DNA of 64,000 nt from Centipeda felix (GTDB lineage Bacteria > Bacillota > Negativicutes > Selenomonadales > Selenomonadaceae): assembly GCF_900186465.1 (NCBI RefSeq), contig NZ_LT891956.1, positions 48,564-112,563 on the forward strand. The letters run 5' to 3'. Position numbers and translations under genes: made by a program. Within the stretch, counting starts at the first letter, position 1. Each line of letters opens with the position of its first letter. Under the pieces are notes generated by a model that was not told where the DNA came from, did not search any database, and saw only the letters and a program-made list of their open reading frames with translations. This document shows positions 42,327 to 50,933 of the stretch, piece after piece.

Positions 42327-42836
42327 ATGACCCCCTTTCTCTTCTTTTCCATCATCGCCGCCATCCTCTTCGGCTCGTTCTTTCTTGCCGCCTATCTCTA
42401 CAGTGTAAGACAGCGGCACAAACAAGAGGCACATGATGCATATCTCAGGCAAAAGAAGGAAGAACTGTCCCCCTATGCGTTCTACCGTACGGTGCAGAGT
42501 GCCGACAATCAGATATTTTCCTTCGGACACATACGGGCAGGAGACCGTTTTCGTATCCGACGGGACTTCGTCGACCACGGCGGGCAGACGTTTCATGCGG
42601 GAGAGACGTATGATTTCGCATCAGCCTTCTTCCTCCCCTATGAAGGCGTCTATACCCTCTTTCTCTCAAGTGACGGCAAAGAGATCACCCGCATGTATCT
42701 CCATATCCCCTACGCGAGCATCAAAATCTCCGTCTCTGACCGCAGAGGAGAACTCACACATGAAGAGCTCCCTGCCGAAGAGGACATCTGCTGTCATACG
42801 GAGGAATATTTTGAGCTGCTTCTCCCGAGAGAATGA
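42327..42836 (+). CDS. DUF3601-like protein with N-terminal membrane anchor
   Basis: 169 residues. One N-terminal span (FFSIIAAILFGSFFLAAYLY) is followed by a charged helix and a beta-rich domain: IRAGDRFRIRRDFVDHGGQTFHAGETYDFASAFFLPYEGVYTLFLSS, the pattern of DUF3601. Its function is unknown. It sits 64 bp after the transporter but has a terminator between, so it is probably expressed separately. Confidence 0.65.
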   Translation: MTPFLFFSIIAAILFGSFFLAAYLYSVRQRHKQEAHDAYLRQKKEELSPYAFYRTVQSADNQIFSFGHIRAGDRFRIRRDFVDHGGQTFHAGETYDFASAFFLPYEGVYTLFLSSDGKEITRMYLHIPYASIKISVSDRRGELTHEELPAEEDICCHTEEYFELLLPRE

Positions 42837-42853
42837 CCGCCGCAGCGCCGCAT

Positions 42854-42884
42854 ACAAAAAGAGCCGCCATGCGGCTCTTTTTGT
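42854..42884. terminator. Bidirectional terminator
   Basis: CAAAAAGAGCCGC CAT GCGGCTCTTTTTG; serves both converging genes. Confidence 0.85.
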
Positions 42885-42897
42885 ACAAGGGAACGAC

Positions 42898-43374
42898 TTA
42901 CTCCTCCGGCGTAAAGCGAACCGGCACCTCCGTCAGCTCCGTCTCCATGCGGCGGCAGGTGACATTCGCCGAGGCGAGCATCCGCTTCGATGCCTTCGTA
43001 CTGTCGGCGGCGGCGTACTTGTCCGAGAGATAGATGACCTCACGAATGCCGCTCTGAATGATCGCCTTGCAGCATTCGTTGCACGGGAACAGTGATGTGT
43101 AAATACGGCAGCCTTTCAATGACGTGCTCGCATTGAGGATGGCATTCAGCTCTGCATGCACGACATAGGGGTACTTTTGCTCGGCGAACTCCCCCGTCCG
43201 TCCCCATGGATACTCATGGTCGTCGCAGCCGTTCGGCATCCCGTTGTAGCCGACGCCGACGATATGCTTGTCCTCGTTGACGATGCAGGCGCCGACCTGC
43301 GTATGCGGATCCTTGCTGCGATAGGCGGAAAAGAGCGCCACGCCCATAAAATACTCATCCCACGAGATGATCAT
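42898..43374 (-). CDS. dCMP deaminase (ComEB-like)
   Basis: 158 residues. The zinc-deaminase motifs are HAELNAIL near residue 73 and PCNECCKAII near 99. An extra zinc-type insertion (YNGMPNGCDDHEYPWG) is typical of deoxycytidylate deaminases. It converts dCMP to dUMP for thymidylate synthesis. The gene is divergent from the type I toxin locus, whose promoter starts 18 bp upstream of its start codon. Confidence 0.95.
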   Translation of the reverse strand: MIISWDEYFMGVALFSAYRSKDPHTQVGACIVNEDKHIVGVGYNGMPNGCDDHEYPWGRTGEFAEQKYPYVVHAELNAILNASTSLKGCRIYTSLFPCNECCKAIIQSGIREVIYLSDKYAAADSTKASKRMLASANVTCRRMETELTEVPVRFTPEE

Positions 43375-43391
43375 GACGATTCCTCCCTGTA

Positions 43392-43420
43392 TTGCATGGC
43401 ATACATTTGTTTGCTATAAT
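43392..43420 (+). promoter_or_regulatory. Toxin promoter with extended -10
   Basis: TTGCAT (43392-43397), 17-bp spacer ending TTGC, TATAAT (43415-43420); the TGC before the -10 is the extended form. Transcription should start near 43427. Confidence 0.75.
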
Positions 43421-43455
43421 CATAGCAGGCACTGATAGGCGCAGTGGTAACTCAG

Positions 43456-43470
43456 CCCCCGAAAGGGGGG
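43456..43470 (+). promoter_or_regulatory. Hairpin sequestering the toxin ribosome site
   Basis: CCCCC (43456-43460), GAAA tetraloop (43461-43464), GGGGGG (43465-43470). The G-run is the only plausible Shine-Dalgarno, six bases before the ATG, and is wholly paired in the stem. Confidence 0.7.
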
Positions 43471-43476
43471 ATTGAT

Positions 43477-43545
43477 ATGGAGACCTACGAGTTCTTAACG
43501 TTTCTCGTTGTGTTCACCGTATTAGTTTTATCCGTTAAACGATAA
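43477..43545 (+). CDS. Holin-like type I toxin peptide (22 aa)
   Basis: 22-residue peptide starting METYEFLTFLVV and ending VLVLSVKR: a short polar start, one hydrophobic span and a basic end. This is the pattern of the Firmicutes holin-like toxins (Hol-Tox type, often starting with a short TYE-like segment before a hydrophobic helix). It would insert in the membrane. It has its own extended -10 promoter and a sequestered ribosome site, and an antisense RNA is predicted from its 3' side. It is too short for usual gene callers. Toxicity is inferred, not shown. Confidence 0.7.
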   Translation: METYEFLTFLVVFTVLVLSVKR

Positions 43546-43546
43546 A

Positions 43547-43636
43547 TGAGAAAGCCCCGCCTTGCGTCTCCAAACAACAGGCGGGGTATCTCGCATGTAT
43601 AAGGGGGCAACCGCTGAGCGGCAGTGCCCTTTTCTA
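43547..43636 (-). ncRNA. Predicted antisense antitoxin RNA
   Basis: A minus-strand promoter at 43670-43642 should start a ~90-nt RNA near 43636. It would contain a 5' hairpin (GGGCA...TGCCC around 43606-43631) and end at CCCCGCC/GGCGGGG (43586-43555), followed by CTTTCTC. It is antisense to the 3' UTR of the toxin message, as in 3'-overlapping type I systems such as TxpA/RatA. Confidence 0.6.
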
Positions 43637-43641
43637 TGTCT

Positions 43642-43670
43642 ATTTTACTTCAATCCGCCAATTTCGTCAA
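43642..43670 (-). promoter_or_regulatory. Antitoxin RNA promoter
   Basis: Minus strand TTGACG (43670-43665), 17-bp spacer, TAAAAT (43647-43642). It lies just beyond the mgtC stop codon and faces the toxin gene. Confidence 0.75.
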
Positions 43671-43679
43671 GCACGAAGC

Positions 43680-44363
43680 TCACACCACATCGACGCGCAG
43701 CACGCCGTCCACCTGCCGCAGGGCATCGGCGATGAAGGACGGCTTGATGTTCTCACGGTTGTAGACCTCAAAGGTCAGGTAGATGCGCCGCTCTCCGCCC
43801 GTCTCTGTCTCCGCCTCGTCCTCGTCCGTCCTGACCTTCATCCCGCGTGAGCGCAGATGGAGATCCTCAATGCAGGCACTGACGCGCATGATCTGCCCGG
43901 GCCGATCAATCGTGTGGATGGAGAGGGAGAGCAGGCGTTCATGATCGACCCATGCATCGAGCCGCGAGAGATTCCCGAGGATGAGGAACACAATCGCGGT
44001 CGTCACGCTCGCGCCGAGGTAAAACCCCGCGCCGACCGCAAGCCCGACCCCCGCGACCACCCAGAGCGTCGCCGCCGTCGTCAGTCCTGTGACCGTCAGC
44101 CCCTCCTTCATGATCGCGCCCGCACCGAGAAAACCGATACCTGAGACCACCTGCGCCGCGAGACGCGCGGGGTCGGCATTCGTCTTGCCCTCCACATTGT
44201 CATAGATCGCCTGCGACATAATCATGATAAGACATGAGCCGAGCGCCACGAGCATATTCGTCCGCAGCCCCGCCGACTTGTTCCGCATCTGCCGCTCATA
44301 GCCGATGATCCCGCCCATCACACACGAAAGCACGAGCCGCAGACATACCTCCCACTCCGCCAT
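43680..44363 (-). CDS. MgtC/SapB family membrane protein
   Basis: 227 residues from ATG 44363 with AGGAGG upstream. The MgtC-type core is GGIIGYERQMRNKSAGLRTNMLVALGSCL, VVSGIGFLGAGAIM and TTAATLWVVAGVGLAVGAGFY, with about five spans. A C-terminal ACT-like domain follows (SLSIHTIDRPGQIMRVSACI). MgtC-like proteins influence magnesium and ATP homeostasis. It flanks the DnaA-box cluster on the left. Confidence 0.92.
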   Translation of the reverse strand: MAEWEVCLRLVLSCVMGGIIGYERQMRNKSAGLRTNMLVALGSCLIMIMSQAIYDNVEGKTNADPARLAAQVVSGIGFLGAGAIMKEGLTVTGLTTAATLWVVAGVGLAVGAGFYLGASVTTAIVFLILGNLSRLDAWVDHERLLSLSIHTIDRPGQIMRVSACIEDLHLRSRGMKVRTDEDEAETETGGERRIYLTFEVYNRENIKPSFIADALRQVDGVLRVDVV

Positions 44364-44399
44364 CAAAACTTCCTCCTAAAATAAACAGAATATATCGTA

Positions 44400-44635
44400 T
44401 ACGACCTTTTCCATAAGTTATCCCCAACTGTGTAAAACTCTGTGGATAAAATTGTTCAAAAGCCCCCCAACTGCCTTTATCCACACATCTTTACACAATG
44501 TGCATAATTTTTACGAACGATCCTCCGATTTCTGTGGATAACGTGGATAAATTAGTGGATAACCCCATATATGGGAGTTGATCGGCTGACATTTTCCATA
44601 TTTTGTAGCAGAATCGGAGCTACTTGTCCACAGGG
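44400..44635. other. oriC: Candidate replication origin (DnaA-box cluster)
   Basis: DnaA boxes (TTATNCACA): 44477-44485 TTATCCACA; 44441-44449 and 44533-44541 TGTGGATAA (inverse, perfect); near-matches 44418-44426 TTATCCCCA, 44542-44550 CGTGGATAA, 44554-44562 AGTGGATAA and 44624-44632 TTGTCCACA. An AT-rich stretch lies alongside (44367-44410). The region has no gene for about 250 bp. Nearby parABS and dnaB and the mostly minus-strand genes to the left fit an origin, but dnaA/dnaN are not in the window. Confidence 0.65.
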
Positions 44636-45123
44636 ACACGTGGATATCCGGACTTCTCCTCCGCCGTCCAAGAGTGATAAGGGTGCACAATCAGTGACGA
44701 ATTGTAGTAGCGTTTTTCCCCCGTCACCTCGCGCTTCACCCACGCAGGCAGCGTGACCTCCGCCGTCTCCGACGGCAGCTCCACCTCGGCGACGACGAGA
44801 CCATCGTTCGCCCCATGAAAGACATCGACCTCCCATCGGCGCCCTGCGACATCCACGACATAGCGCGTCTTCTCCACGAGCGGCGGATCGCAGAGCGCGA
44901 GCATCGCCCGCGCATCCGTCGGGGGGATCTCATACTCATACTCCGCGCGCACCATCCCGCGCGTCTCCCCCTTGACCGTCAGATAGCCGCGCCCGCCGGC
45001 GAGACGCACGCGCACCGTCCGCTGCGGATCGCGCGAGAGATAGCCCTGCGCCATCTCCGTCCCCGCACCCTGTGGGCAGAAGTCCGCCCGCACCGTAAAC
45101 TTGCGCTCGATCTCAACGCCCAT
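44620..45123 (-). CDS. CYTH-domain protein
   Basis: 167 residues with GGAGGG before the start. The CYTH signature ExExK appears as GVEIERKFTV at the N-terminus. RTVRVRLAGGRGYLTVKGE, YEYEIP and VVAEVELPSE supply the alternating charged residues that line the tunnel. The family includes inorganic triphosphatases and class IV adenylate cyclases; the short, single-domain form suits a triphosphatase. Its 3' end reaches into the last DnaA-like box. Confidence 0.9.
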   Translation of the reverse strand: MGVEIERKFTVRADFCPQGAGTEMAQGYLSRDPQRTVRVRLAGGRGYLTVKGETRGMVRAEYEYEIPPTDARAMLALCDPPLVEKTRYVVDVAGRRWEVDVFHGANDGLVVAEVELPSETAEVTLPAWVKREVTGEKRYYNSSLIVHPYHSWTAEEKSGYPRVPVDK

Positions 45124-45499
45124 ATTTTCCCTCCTACATTATAGTAGGTTTTCTTTCAAAAATGATGCGGCAAAATAATTTTCTCGGCACGAATCGGCAT
45201 TTCATCCGACCATGGAAAAAGTAGCGCAGGCTGCATGTTTTTTGCGATTAAACCGAATGGAACAATGAATACAGCCCCATCCTGCCGCCTAGCGCCAGCA
45301 AAAACAGCAGATTTCCGCCATTTTCCAAGGAACAATCCCTTGCATATTCGCCGCGTTTGCTATATATTATGTGATACTGAGTAGATATGTACCATCCCTG
45401 TGATTTCTACAGTATAATCCACACGCACGCGAAGCGCAACCGCACGGCGCGGAATACACGCGCCCTCCTGCGATGGGGGAGGAAAGGACAGATTCTGCA
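45124..45499. other. Spacer with promoter for the LCP-family gene
   Basis: About 350 bp without a credible gene. The useful content is a promoter at 45340-45368: TTGCAT, 17-bp spacer, TATATT. It gives a leader of about 125 nt. Confidence 0.6.
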
Positions 45500-46810
45500 T
45501 TGACGACACTACCACCGAAGAGACCAACGGCGAAAAAGAAACGATGGCCCTACATCGTGCTCGGCACGATCCTCATCTTCGTCCTCGCGGCGCTCGCGGG
45601 CGTCTTCTTTGCCCAGAGCAGCCTGCTCGACCGCGCCAAGGAGACGCCGAAGGACGAGCTGCTCACCGCCAAGGACAAGGCAACCATCATGATCATGGGC
45701 GTCGATGAGCGCTCCGACGACGTCGGACGCAGCGACACCCTCATGGTCGCGACCATCGACCCGCAGAAGAACGAGGCCTCGCTCCTCTCCATCCCGCGTG
45801 ACACGCGCGTCGCCATCCCGAAAAACGGCTACGACAAAATCAACGCGGCATACGCCTACGGCGGCGAAAAACTCACCCAGCGCACCGTCGAGGACTTCCT
45901 CGGCATCCGCATGGATCACTACGTCATCATCAACACCCACGCCTTCCAAAAGATCATCGACGCCATCGGCGGCATCGACATCGATGTCGAAAAGCGCATG
46001 TACTACGAGGATCCGTGGGACGACGACGGCGGCCTCGTCATCGACCTGCGCCCGGGACGCCAGCACATGGACGGCAAGACCGCCGTCACCTACGTCCGCT
46101 ACCGCGACGAGGAGGGCGACATCGGCCGCGTCAAACGCCAGCAGAAATTCATGCGCGCGTGCGTTGACGCTGTAACCACCCCCGCCATCCTGCCGCGCCT
46201 GCCGGGCATCATCTCGAGCGTCATCGACAGCGTCAAGACCGACCTCAGCGTCCGCCAGATGCTGGAGTTCATCGGCACACTGAAACAGGCACAGGCAAAG
46301 GGCCTGCGCACCGACATGGTGCCGGGACGCCCGCTCTACATCGAGGGCATCAGCTACTGGATCCCCGACATGGAGCAGCTGCGCCGCAACATGGTCAACA
46401 CCCTCGGCCTCAGCCTGAACGCGAACGAGCGCAGCCGCATGGAGCGCGCCATCCGCGACTACGAGAACTCCATCCCCGCCGGCGCCACCGAGGTGCCCGA
46501 GGGGGACAACAGCATCGGCCGCCGCGTCAGCGGAGACGAGGCACTCGACACACGGAGCCGCAAACACTCCTCCTCCGAGGACAGCAGCAAGACCGAGCGC
46601 AAATCCACCGAGCGAAAGAACAGCGACAAGGGGAGCAAATCCCAGAGCACCGACACATCCCCACCGAAAAAATCGGCCGACACCGACACTGGAAGTGGAA
46701 ACGGGAGCAACAGCCGCCACGCGAGCACGCGCCAGAGCAGCAGTGCCGACAGCGGCGGCGACACCGCAGCACCGCAGCGCAGCGGCGGCAGCCCCGGCAA
46801 GGAAAACTAA
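45500..46810 (+). CDS. LytR-CpsA-Psr family wall-polymer transferase
   Basis: 436 residues from a TTG at 45500. An ATG at 45473 is in frame, but no ribosome site precedes it, whereas GGAGGAAAGGA lies between the two; the choice is uncertain. One membrane span (WPYIVLGTILIFVLAALAGVFF) is followed by the LCP domain: IMGVDERSDDVGRSDTLMVA, LLSIPRDTRVAIP, GYDKINAAYAYGG, GGIDIDVEK and VRYRDEEGDIGRVKRQQ, with the arginines and aspartates that bind polyprenyl pyrophosphate. A Ser/Lys-rich tail of ~100 residues follows. In a diderm its polymer acceptor is unclear. Confidence 0.92.
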   Translation: MTTLPPKRPTAKKKRWPYIVLGTILIFVLAALAGVFFAQSSLLDRAKETPKDELLTAKDKATIMIMGVDERSDDVGRSDTLMVATIDPQKNEASLLSIPRDTRVAIPKNGYDKINAAYAYGGEKLTQRTVEDFLGIRMDHYVIINTHAFQKIIDAIGGIDIDVEKRMYYEDPWDDDGGLVIDLRPGRQHMDGKTAVTYVRYRDEEGDIGRVKRQQKFMRACVDAVTTPAILPRLPGIISSVIDSVKTDLSVRQMLEFIGTLKQAQAKGLRTDMVPGRPLYIEGISYWIPDMEQLRRNMVNTLGLSLNANERSRMERAIRDYENSIPAGATEVPEGDNSIGRRVSGDEALDTRSRKHSSSEDSSKTERKSTERKNSDKGSKSQSTDTSPPKKSADTDTGSGNGSNSRHASTRQSSSADSGGDTAAPQRSGGSPGKEN

Positions 46811-46937
46811 GAAATCGCTGCACCGATCCAATCACAAAGCATAACGCCCTCTTGCCTCCCCGATGGGGAAGGGGCACCCTAGAAACGGCGGCAGAGGACA
46901 TATAGAGAGGACATCCCCAAGGAAAGGAAAATGCACT

Positions 46938-48212
46938 ATGGGAAGCAAATTTGATGCAGAATCACTCGACCTTCATAAGAGCCATCACGGCAAGCTCGGC
47001 GTCACACCGACCGTCCCGCTGAAGACCCGCGACGACCTCAGCCGCGCCTACACGCCCGGCGTCGCCGCACCGTGCCTCGCGATCAAGGCAGAACCCGAGA
47101 AGATCTACGACTACACGAGCAAGGGCAACATGGTCGCCGTCGTCACGAACGGCACCGCCGTCCTCGGTCTCGGCAACATCGGCGCAGGCGCAGGCCTCCC
47201 CGTCATGGAGGGCAAGGCGATCCTCTTTAAGGGCTTTGCGGGCGTCGACTCCGTCCCCGTCTGCGTGAACAGCGAAAAGGTCGAGGACGTCGTCAAGGTC
47301 TGCCAGCTCATCGCACCGACCTACGGCGGCATCAACCTCGAGGACATCAAGGCACCGCAGTGCTTTGACATCGAGAACGAGCTCAAAAAGACCCTCGACA
47401 TCCCCGTTTTCCACGACGACCAGCACGGCACGGCGATCGTCGTCGTCTCCGCCCTCCTCAACGCATACAAGTACCTCGGGCGTGACCTCAAGACGGCAAA
47501 CATCGTCATCAACGGCGCGGGTGCGGCAGGACAGGCGATTGCCCGCCTCCTCTTTGCCTACGGCATCAAGACCGTCGTCCTCTGCGACACGACGGGCGCG
47601 ATCTACGAGGGACGCGAAAAGAACATGAACCCGTACAAGGAGAGCATCGCCAAAGTCTCCAACCATCAGAAGGAGCAGGGCACCCTCGCCGAGGTCATCA
47701 AGGGCAAGGACATCTTCATCGGCGTCTCCGCGCCCGGCAGCCTCACGCCCGAGATGATCAAGAGCATGAGCAAGGACCCCGTCGTCATGGCGATGGCGAA
47801 CCCCGTCCCCGAGATTCTGCCCGACGAGGCAAAGGCGGCAGGCGCACGCATCGTCTGCACGGGACGCTCCGACTTCCCGAACCAGGTCAACAACCTGCTC
47901 GCCTTCCCGGGCATCTTCCGCGGTGCGCTGGACGTACGCGCAAAGGAAATCAACGAGGAGATGAAAATTGCCGCCGCCGGCGCGATTGCCTCCCTCATCC
48001 ACGAGTCCGAGCTGAACGAGACCAACATCATCGCGAGCCCGCTCGACCCGCGCGTCGCACCGACCGTCGCCGCGGCTGTCGCTGAGGCGGCACTCAACAC
48101 GGGCGTCGTCGCTGAGGCGGCACTCAACACGGGCGTCGCACGCCGCACTGACATCACCCCGTCCGCCGTTGCCGCCCACACGCGCGAACTGCTCGGGCAC
48201 ACCGTCAGCTGA
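46938..48212 (+). CDS. Malic enzyme (NAD(P)-dependent, decarboxylating)
   Basis: 424 residues from ATG 46938 with AAGGAAA upstream. Malic-enzyme motifs are [31 protein letters not shown], the metal site [26 protein letters not shown] for nucleotide binding, and [11 protein letters not shown]. It converts malate to pyruvate and CO2. Close to the C-terminus the peptide [10 protein letters not shown] is repeated because of a 30-bp tandem duplication (48078-48107 and 48108-48137). The reading frame survives. Confidence 0.95.
   Translation: MGSKFDAESLDLHKSHHGKLGVTPTVPLKTRDDLSRAYTPGVAAPCLAIKAEPEKIYDYTSKGNMVAVVTNGTAVLGLGNIGAGAGLPVMEGKAILFKGFAGVDSVPVCVNSEKVEDVVKVCQLIAPTYGGINLEDIKAPQCFDIENELKKTLDIPVFHDDQHGTAIVVVSALLNAYKYLGRDLKTANIVINGAGAAGQAIARLLFAYGIKTVVLCDTTGAIYEGREKNMNPYKESIAKVSNHQKEQGTLAEVIKGKDIFIGVSAPGSLTPEMIKSMSKDPVVMAMANPVPEILPDEAKAAGARIVCTGRSDFPNQVNNLLAFPGIFRGALDVRAKEINEEMKIAAAGAIASLIHESELNETNIIASPLDPRVAPTVAAAVAEAALNTGVVAEAALNTGVARRTDITPSAVAAHTRELLGHTVS
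48078..48137 (+). repeat. 30-bp perfect tandem duplication in the malic enzyme gene
   Basis: GTCGCTGAGGCGGCACTCAA plus CACGGGCGTC occurs twice back to back with no difference, adding ten residues. Confidence 0.9.
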
Positions 48213-48230
48213 GTAATATAGAAAACGAAA

Positions 48231-48278
48231 GGGACTGCTGCACGAAGCTGCAAACTTCGTACAGCAGTCCCCTATTTT
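48231..48278 (+). terminator. Terminator after malic enzyme
   Basis: GGGACTGCTG(CA)CGAAG...CTTCGTACAGCAGTCCC then TATTTTATTT. Confidence 0.85.
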
Positions 48279-49083
48279 ATTTCCGATGTTCTCTCACGTA
48301 CGCCTTCGCCGCCTTCAGCCGCACCTCAAAATACTGCGCCAGCCGCTCCTCCAGGAGTGCGGCATCCTTCTCCCCCGACGAGTGCCCCGGGTTTGCCTGC
48401 AGCGTCTGCGCCCAGTCCTCTCCCGCCCGCAGATAGAACGTCATGATCGGCACCGCGCGCGCCTGCTCCTCCGTGCCCTCCGGCAAACAGCAGAATGTTA
48501 TCCTGCGCCCATGTGCCTCCGTGAGGAGTGTATCGTCGCCCTGCGGGCGATAGAGCGCGTGCAGCGCACGGCACAGATCCACAGCATCCGCTCCGCGTGC
48601 CTCATGGAGAAAGATAAAATCGCCCTGATCAAAAAGCGGCTCTCCCTCGTGCATCACATGACTCTCGTGCAGCGTTGCCGCCTCCTCGGGGGACGCCGCC
48701 GTGAGATGAACGTCAGCCGCGGCAGCATTCACCGCGGGATAGAGATGGGCGAAATAGCCTTCCGCATACGCCGCAGCGACATCCGTATCGCGGTAAAGGA
48801 AGGGATAGGGGAACTGTGCACGCCGAATCTCCGCCGCAGCGGTAAAGCGGATCCCGTTCCCCGCATCATAGAGCGCATAACGATTCCTCTGAAACGGCTT
48901 TTCCCGCAGCGTCTGCACTCCCTCCGGCACGACCTGCGCCCCATAGGCATGAAATTTTCCATTCACCATCGCGGCGACCTCATCCGCCGTATAGGGATCG
49001 CTGTTTTCCGTGACGAAAAAATCGCAGCCCGACAGCACGGAGCAGAACAGAGCGAGCACCGAAAGACAGAAACGACGCTTCAT
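48277..49083 (-). CDS. Lipoprotein of unknown function
   Basis: 268 residues from ATG 49083 with AGAGGTG upstream. Signal peptide MKRRFCLSVLALFCSVLSGC has an LSGC lipobox, so Cys20 is lipidated. The mature part (YTADEVAAMVNGKFHAYGAQVV, LYRDTDVAAAYAEGYFAHLYPAV, DFIFLHEARGADAVDLCRALHALY) matches no family I recognise. The next gene on the same strand is the OGT-like transferase, whose stop lies 10 bp before this start, so they are likely an operon. Confidence 0.75.
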   Translation of the reverse strand: MKRRFCLSVLALFCSVLSGCDFFVTENSDPYTADEVAAMVNGKFHAYGAQVVPEGVQTLREKPFQRNRYALYDAGNGIRFTAAAEIRRAQFPYPFLYRDTDVAAAYAEGYFAHLYPAVNAAAADVHLTAASPEEAATLHESHVMHEGEPLFDQGDFIFLHEARGADAVDLCRALHALYRPQGDDTLLTEAHGRRITFCCLPEGTEEQARAVPIMTFYLRAGEDWAQTLQANPGHSSGEKDAALLEERLAQYFEVRLKAAKAYVREHRK

Positions 49084-49093
49084 ATCACACCTC

Positions 49094-50818
49094 TCACGTA
49101 CCGTCCGCCGTACGCACAAATCTCGCCCAGATCGATCGATATGCGTCCTCCACATCATGCACATAGCCTGCGGCATCCGTCAGCGGTGCGTGCCGCAGCA
49201 TCGTGCGCAGATTCATCCGCAGAGCACGCAGGGTGGCAGGATCGGAGGCAAGCCCCGCCGCGATCCGCACATAGTCCGCCGGCGTCTGCGCGATGAGCTC
49301 GGGGAGATGTGCATTCGTGAGGAGGCTCGCACCGAACCGTGCGCCGTGACTCTCCCCTGCGAGCGTCACCACGGGTACGCCCATCGAGAGCGCCTCACAG
49401 GTCGTAATGCCGCCCGTATAGGGAAACGGATCGAGTGCGATATCCACATCCCCGTACTCTGCCAGATAACCGCGGCTGAACCCGCGCATCTCAACACGCA
49501 CGGCGGGAATTCCACAGCGCACGAGACGCTCCGCGACTATCGTGCGACCCTCCGCATGATCAAAAATCTTGCCCTTGACCAGGAGACGCGCCCCCGGCAC
49601 CGCATCCAGCACTTGCCGCCAGAGGTACAGCACCTCATCCGTCACCTTATTGAAATTATTAAATGAACCGAACGTCACGTGTCCCCTCTGCTCCATCGGC
49701 GGAGGCATGACAGGGGGCAGATCATCGGGCAGCGTACAGCAGAAATGACTGTGCGGCAGGCGGAGGATCTCCTCCGTCATCGCATCATCTCCCGCCCCCG
49801 GCGGATCGACATACACATCCGAGAGCACATAATCCACCGCAGAGAGCCCCGTCGTGTTAAAGTAGCCGATCCCCGTCACCTGCACGGGCGCTGGGCGGAA
49901 CGCGAGAACGGGCAGAGAATTTCCCTTCGTATGCCCCGCAAGATCGACGAGAATATCCACCTCGTCACGGCGGATGAGCGCCGCCGCCTCTGCCGCAGAG
50001 AGCGCGCGAATATTATGCCACACATCCACAGCGGCACGAAACGTCTCGGAGAGCGCATCCTCTGCGCAGCGCGCGTAGCAATGGACGGCAAATTGAGTGC
50101 GGTCATACTGCGTGAGGAGCGGACGCACGAGCCGCCCGACGGGATGCACGCAGAGATCGGGCGATATATAGCCGATGCGGATGCGCGCATGCCCGCGCAC
50201 GGCGTCCGCCGCCCCCGCCCGCGGCAGGACATCGGCAAAGAGCGGATCATAGACGCGCGCAAGCCCTGCATAGGCGGGGCGCAGATGGGTTGGAAGATAG
50301 TTCACGGCAAAGAGCGCGTTGCTGTACTCCACCGCCCGCTGTGCGCGCTCCGTCTCCAGCTGTGCGGACGCGAGAAACGCCGCGACCGCCTCCTGTGCCT
50401 CCCCCGCCTCCGTCAGTGCCGAACCGAGGAGACTGTACGCACTCGCAAGAAACACCGCATCGTGCGCACGGCGCTCCTCCTCCTCTGCCATGCGCCGTTT
50501 CAGCATATCGATCAGCGCGCGCAGATGTGCGATCTCCGTCGCGAGCCTCCCCTCCGCGCGGTCGATATAGACCTCCTGCCGCGCGGCGCCCGCATGATCG
50601 GGACACACGGCGCGGATGCGTGCGACCTCCGCCCGCGCCGCATCGTACGCCCCCGTCTGCGTCAGCGCGGCGGCTAGAATATAGCGCATCTCCGCATCCT
50701 CGGGCAGAACCGTCAGCAGCTCCTGCGCGACCTCCGCCGCACGCGCATACTCCCTCTTTTCATAGAGATCATTGGCACGCAGGAGAATCTCCTGCCGCAG
50801 TGCCTGCACATCGTCCAT
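49094..50818 (-). CDS. TPR protein with OGT/SPINDLY-like glycosyltransferase domain
   Basis: 574 residues. N-terminal TPR-like helices (about 10-190) precede a GT41-type catalytic region: RIRIGYISPDLCVHPVGRLVRPLL, ILVDLAGHTKGNSLPVLAFRPAPVQVTGIGYFNTTGL, VTFGSFNNFNKVTDEVLYLW and DPFPYTGGITTCEALSMGVPVVTLAGESHGARFGASLL. These match bacterial O-GlcNAc-transferase relatives. Such enzymes glycosylate proteins; in Negativicutes they occur near flagellin or surface-protein loci, but no obvious acceptor is next to this gene. Confidence 0.88.
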   Translation of the reverse strand: MDDVQALRQEILLRANDLYEKREYARAAEVAQELLTVLPEDAEMRYILAAALTQTGAYDAARAEVARIRAVCPDHAGAARQEVYIDRAEGRLATEIAHLRALIDMLKRRMAEEEERRAHDAVFLASAYSLLGSALTEAGEAQEAVAAFLASAQLETERAQRAVEYSNALFAVNYLPTHLRPAYAGLARVYDPLFADVLPRAGAADAVRGHARIRIGYISPDLCVHPVGRLVRPLLTQYDRTQFAVHCYARCAEDALSETFRAAVDVWHNIRALSAAEAAALIRRDEVDILVDLAGHTKGNSLPVLAFRPAPVQVTGIGYFNTTGLSAVDYVLSDVYVDPPGAGDDAMTEEILRLPHSHFCCTLPDDLPPVMPPPMEQRGHVTFGSFNNFNKVTDEVLYLWRQVLDAVPGARLLVKGKIFDHAEGRTIVAERLVRCGIPAVRVEMRGFSRGYLAEYGDVDIALDPFPYTGGITTCEALSMGVPVVTLAGESHGARFGASLLTNAHLPELIAQTPADYVRIAAGLASDPATLRALRMNLRTMLRHAPLTDAAGYVHDVEDAYRSIWARFVRTADGT

Positions 50819-50933
50819 ACCATCCCGCCTTTCGCAATATAACCTCTATTCGACGGGAGGAAGAAGAATCCCTTTTCTCCCCTCTCTCAGCAAAGAGCCC
50901 CTGACTTTTGACAAAATATCGTGAGACGATGCG

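Noticed and set aside
44620-45123. CYTH protein as a main adenylate cyclase
   Set aside because: Sequence cannot separate cyclase from triphosphatase; the single-domain bacterial form is more often a triphosphatase, so no cyclase name is given.
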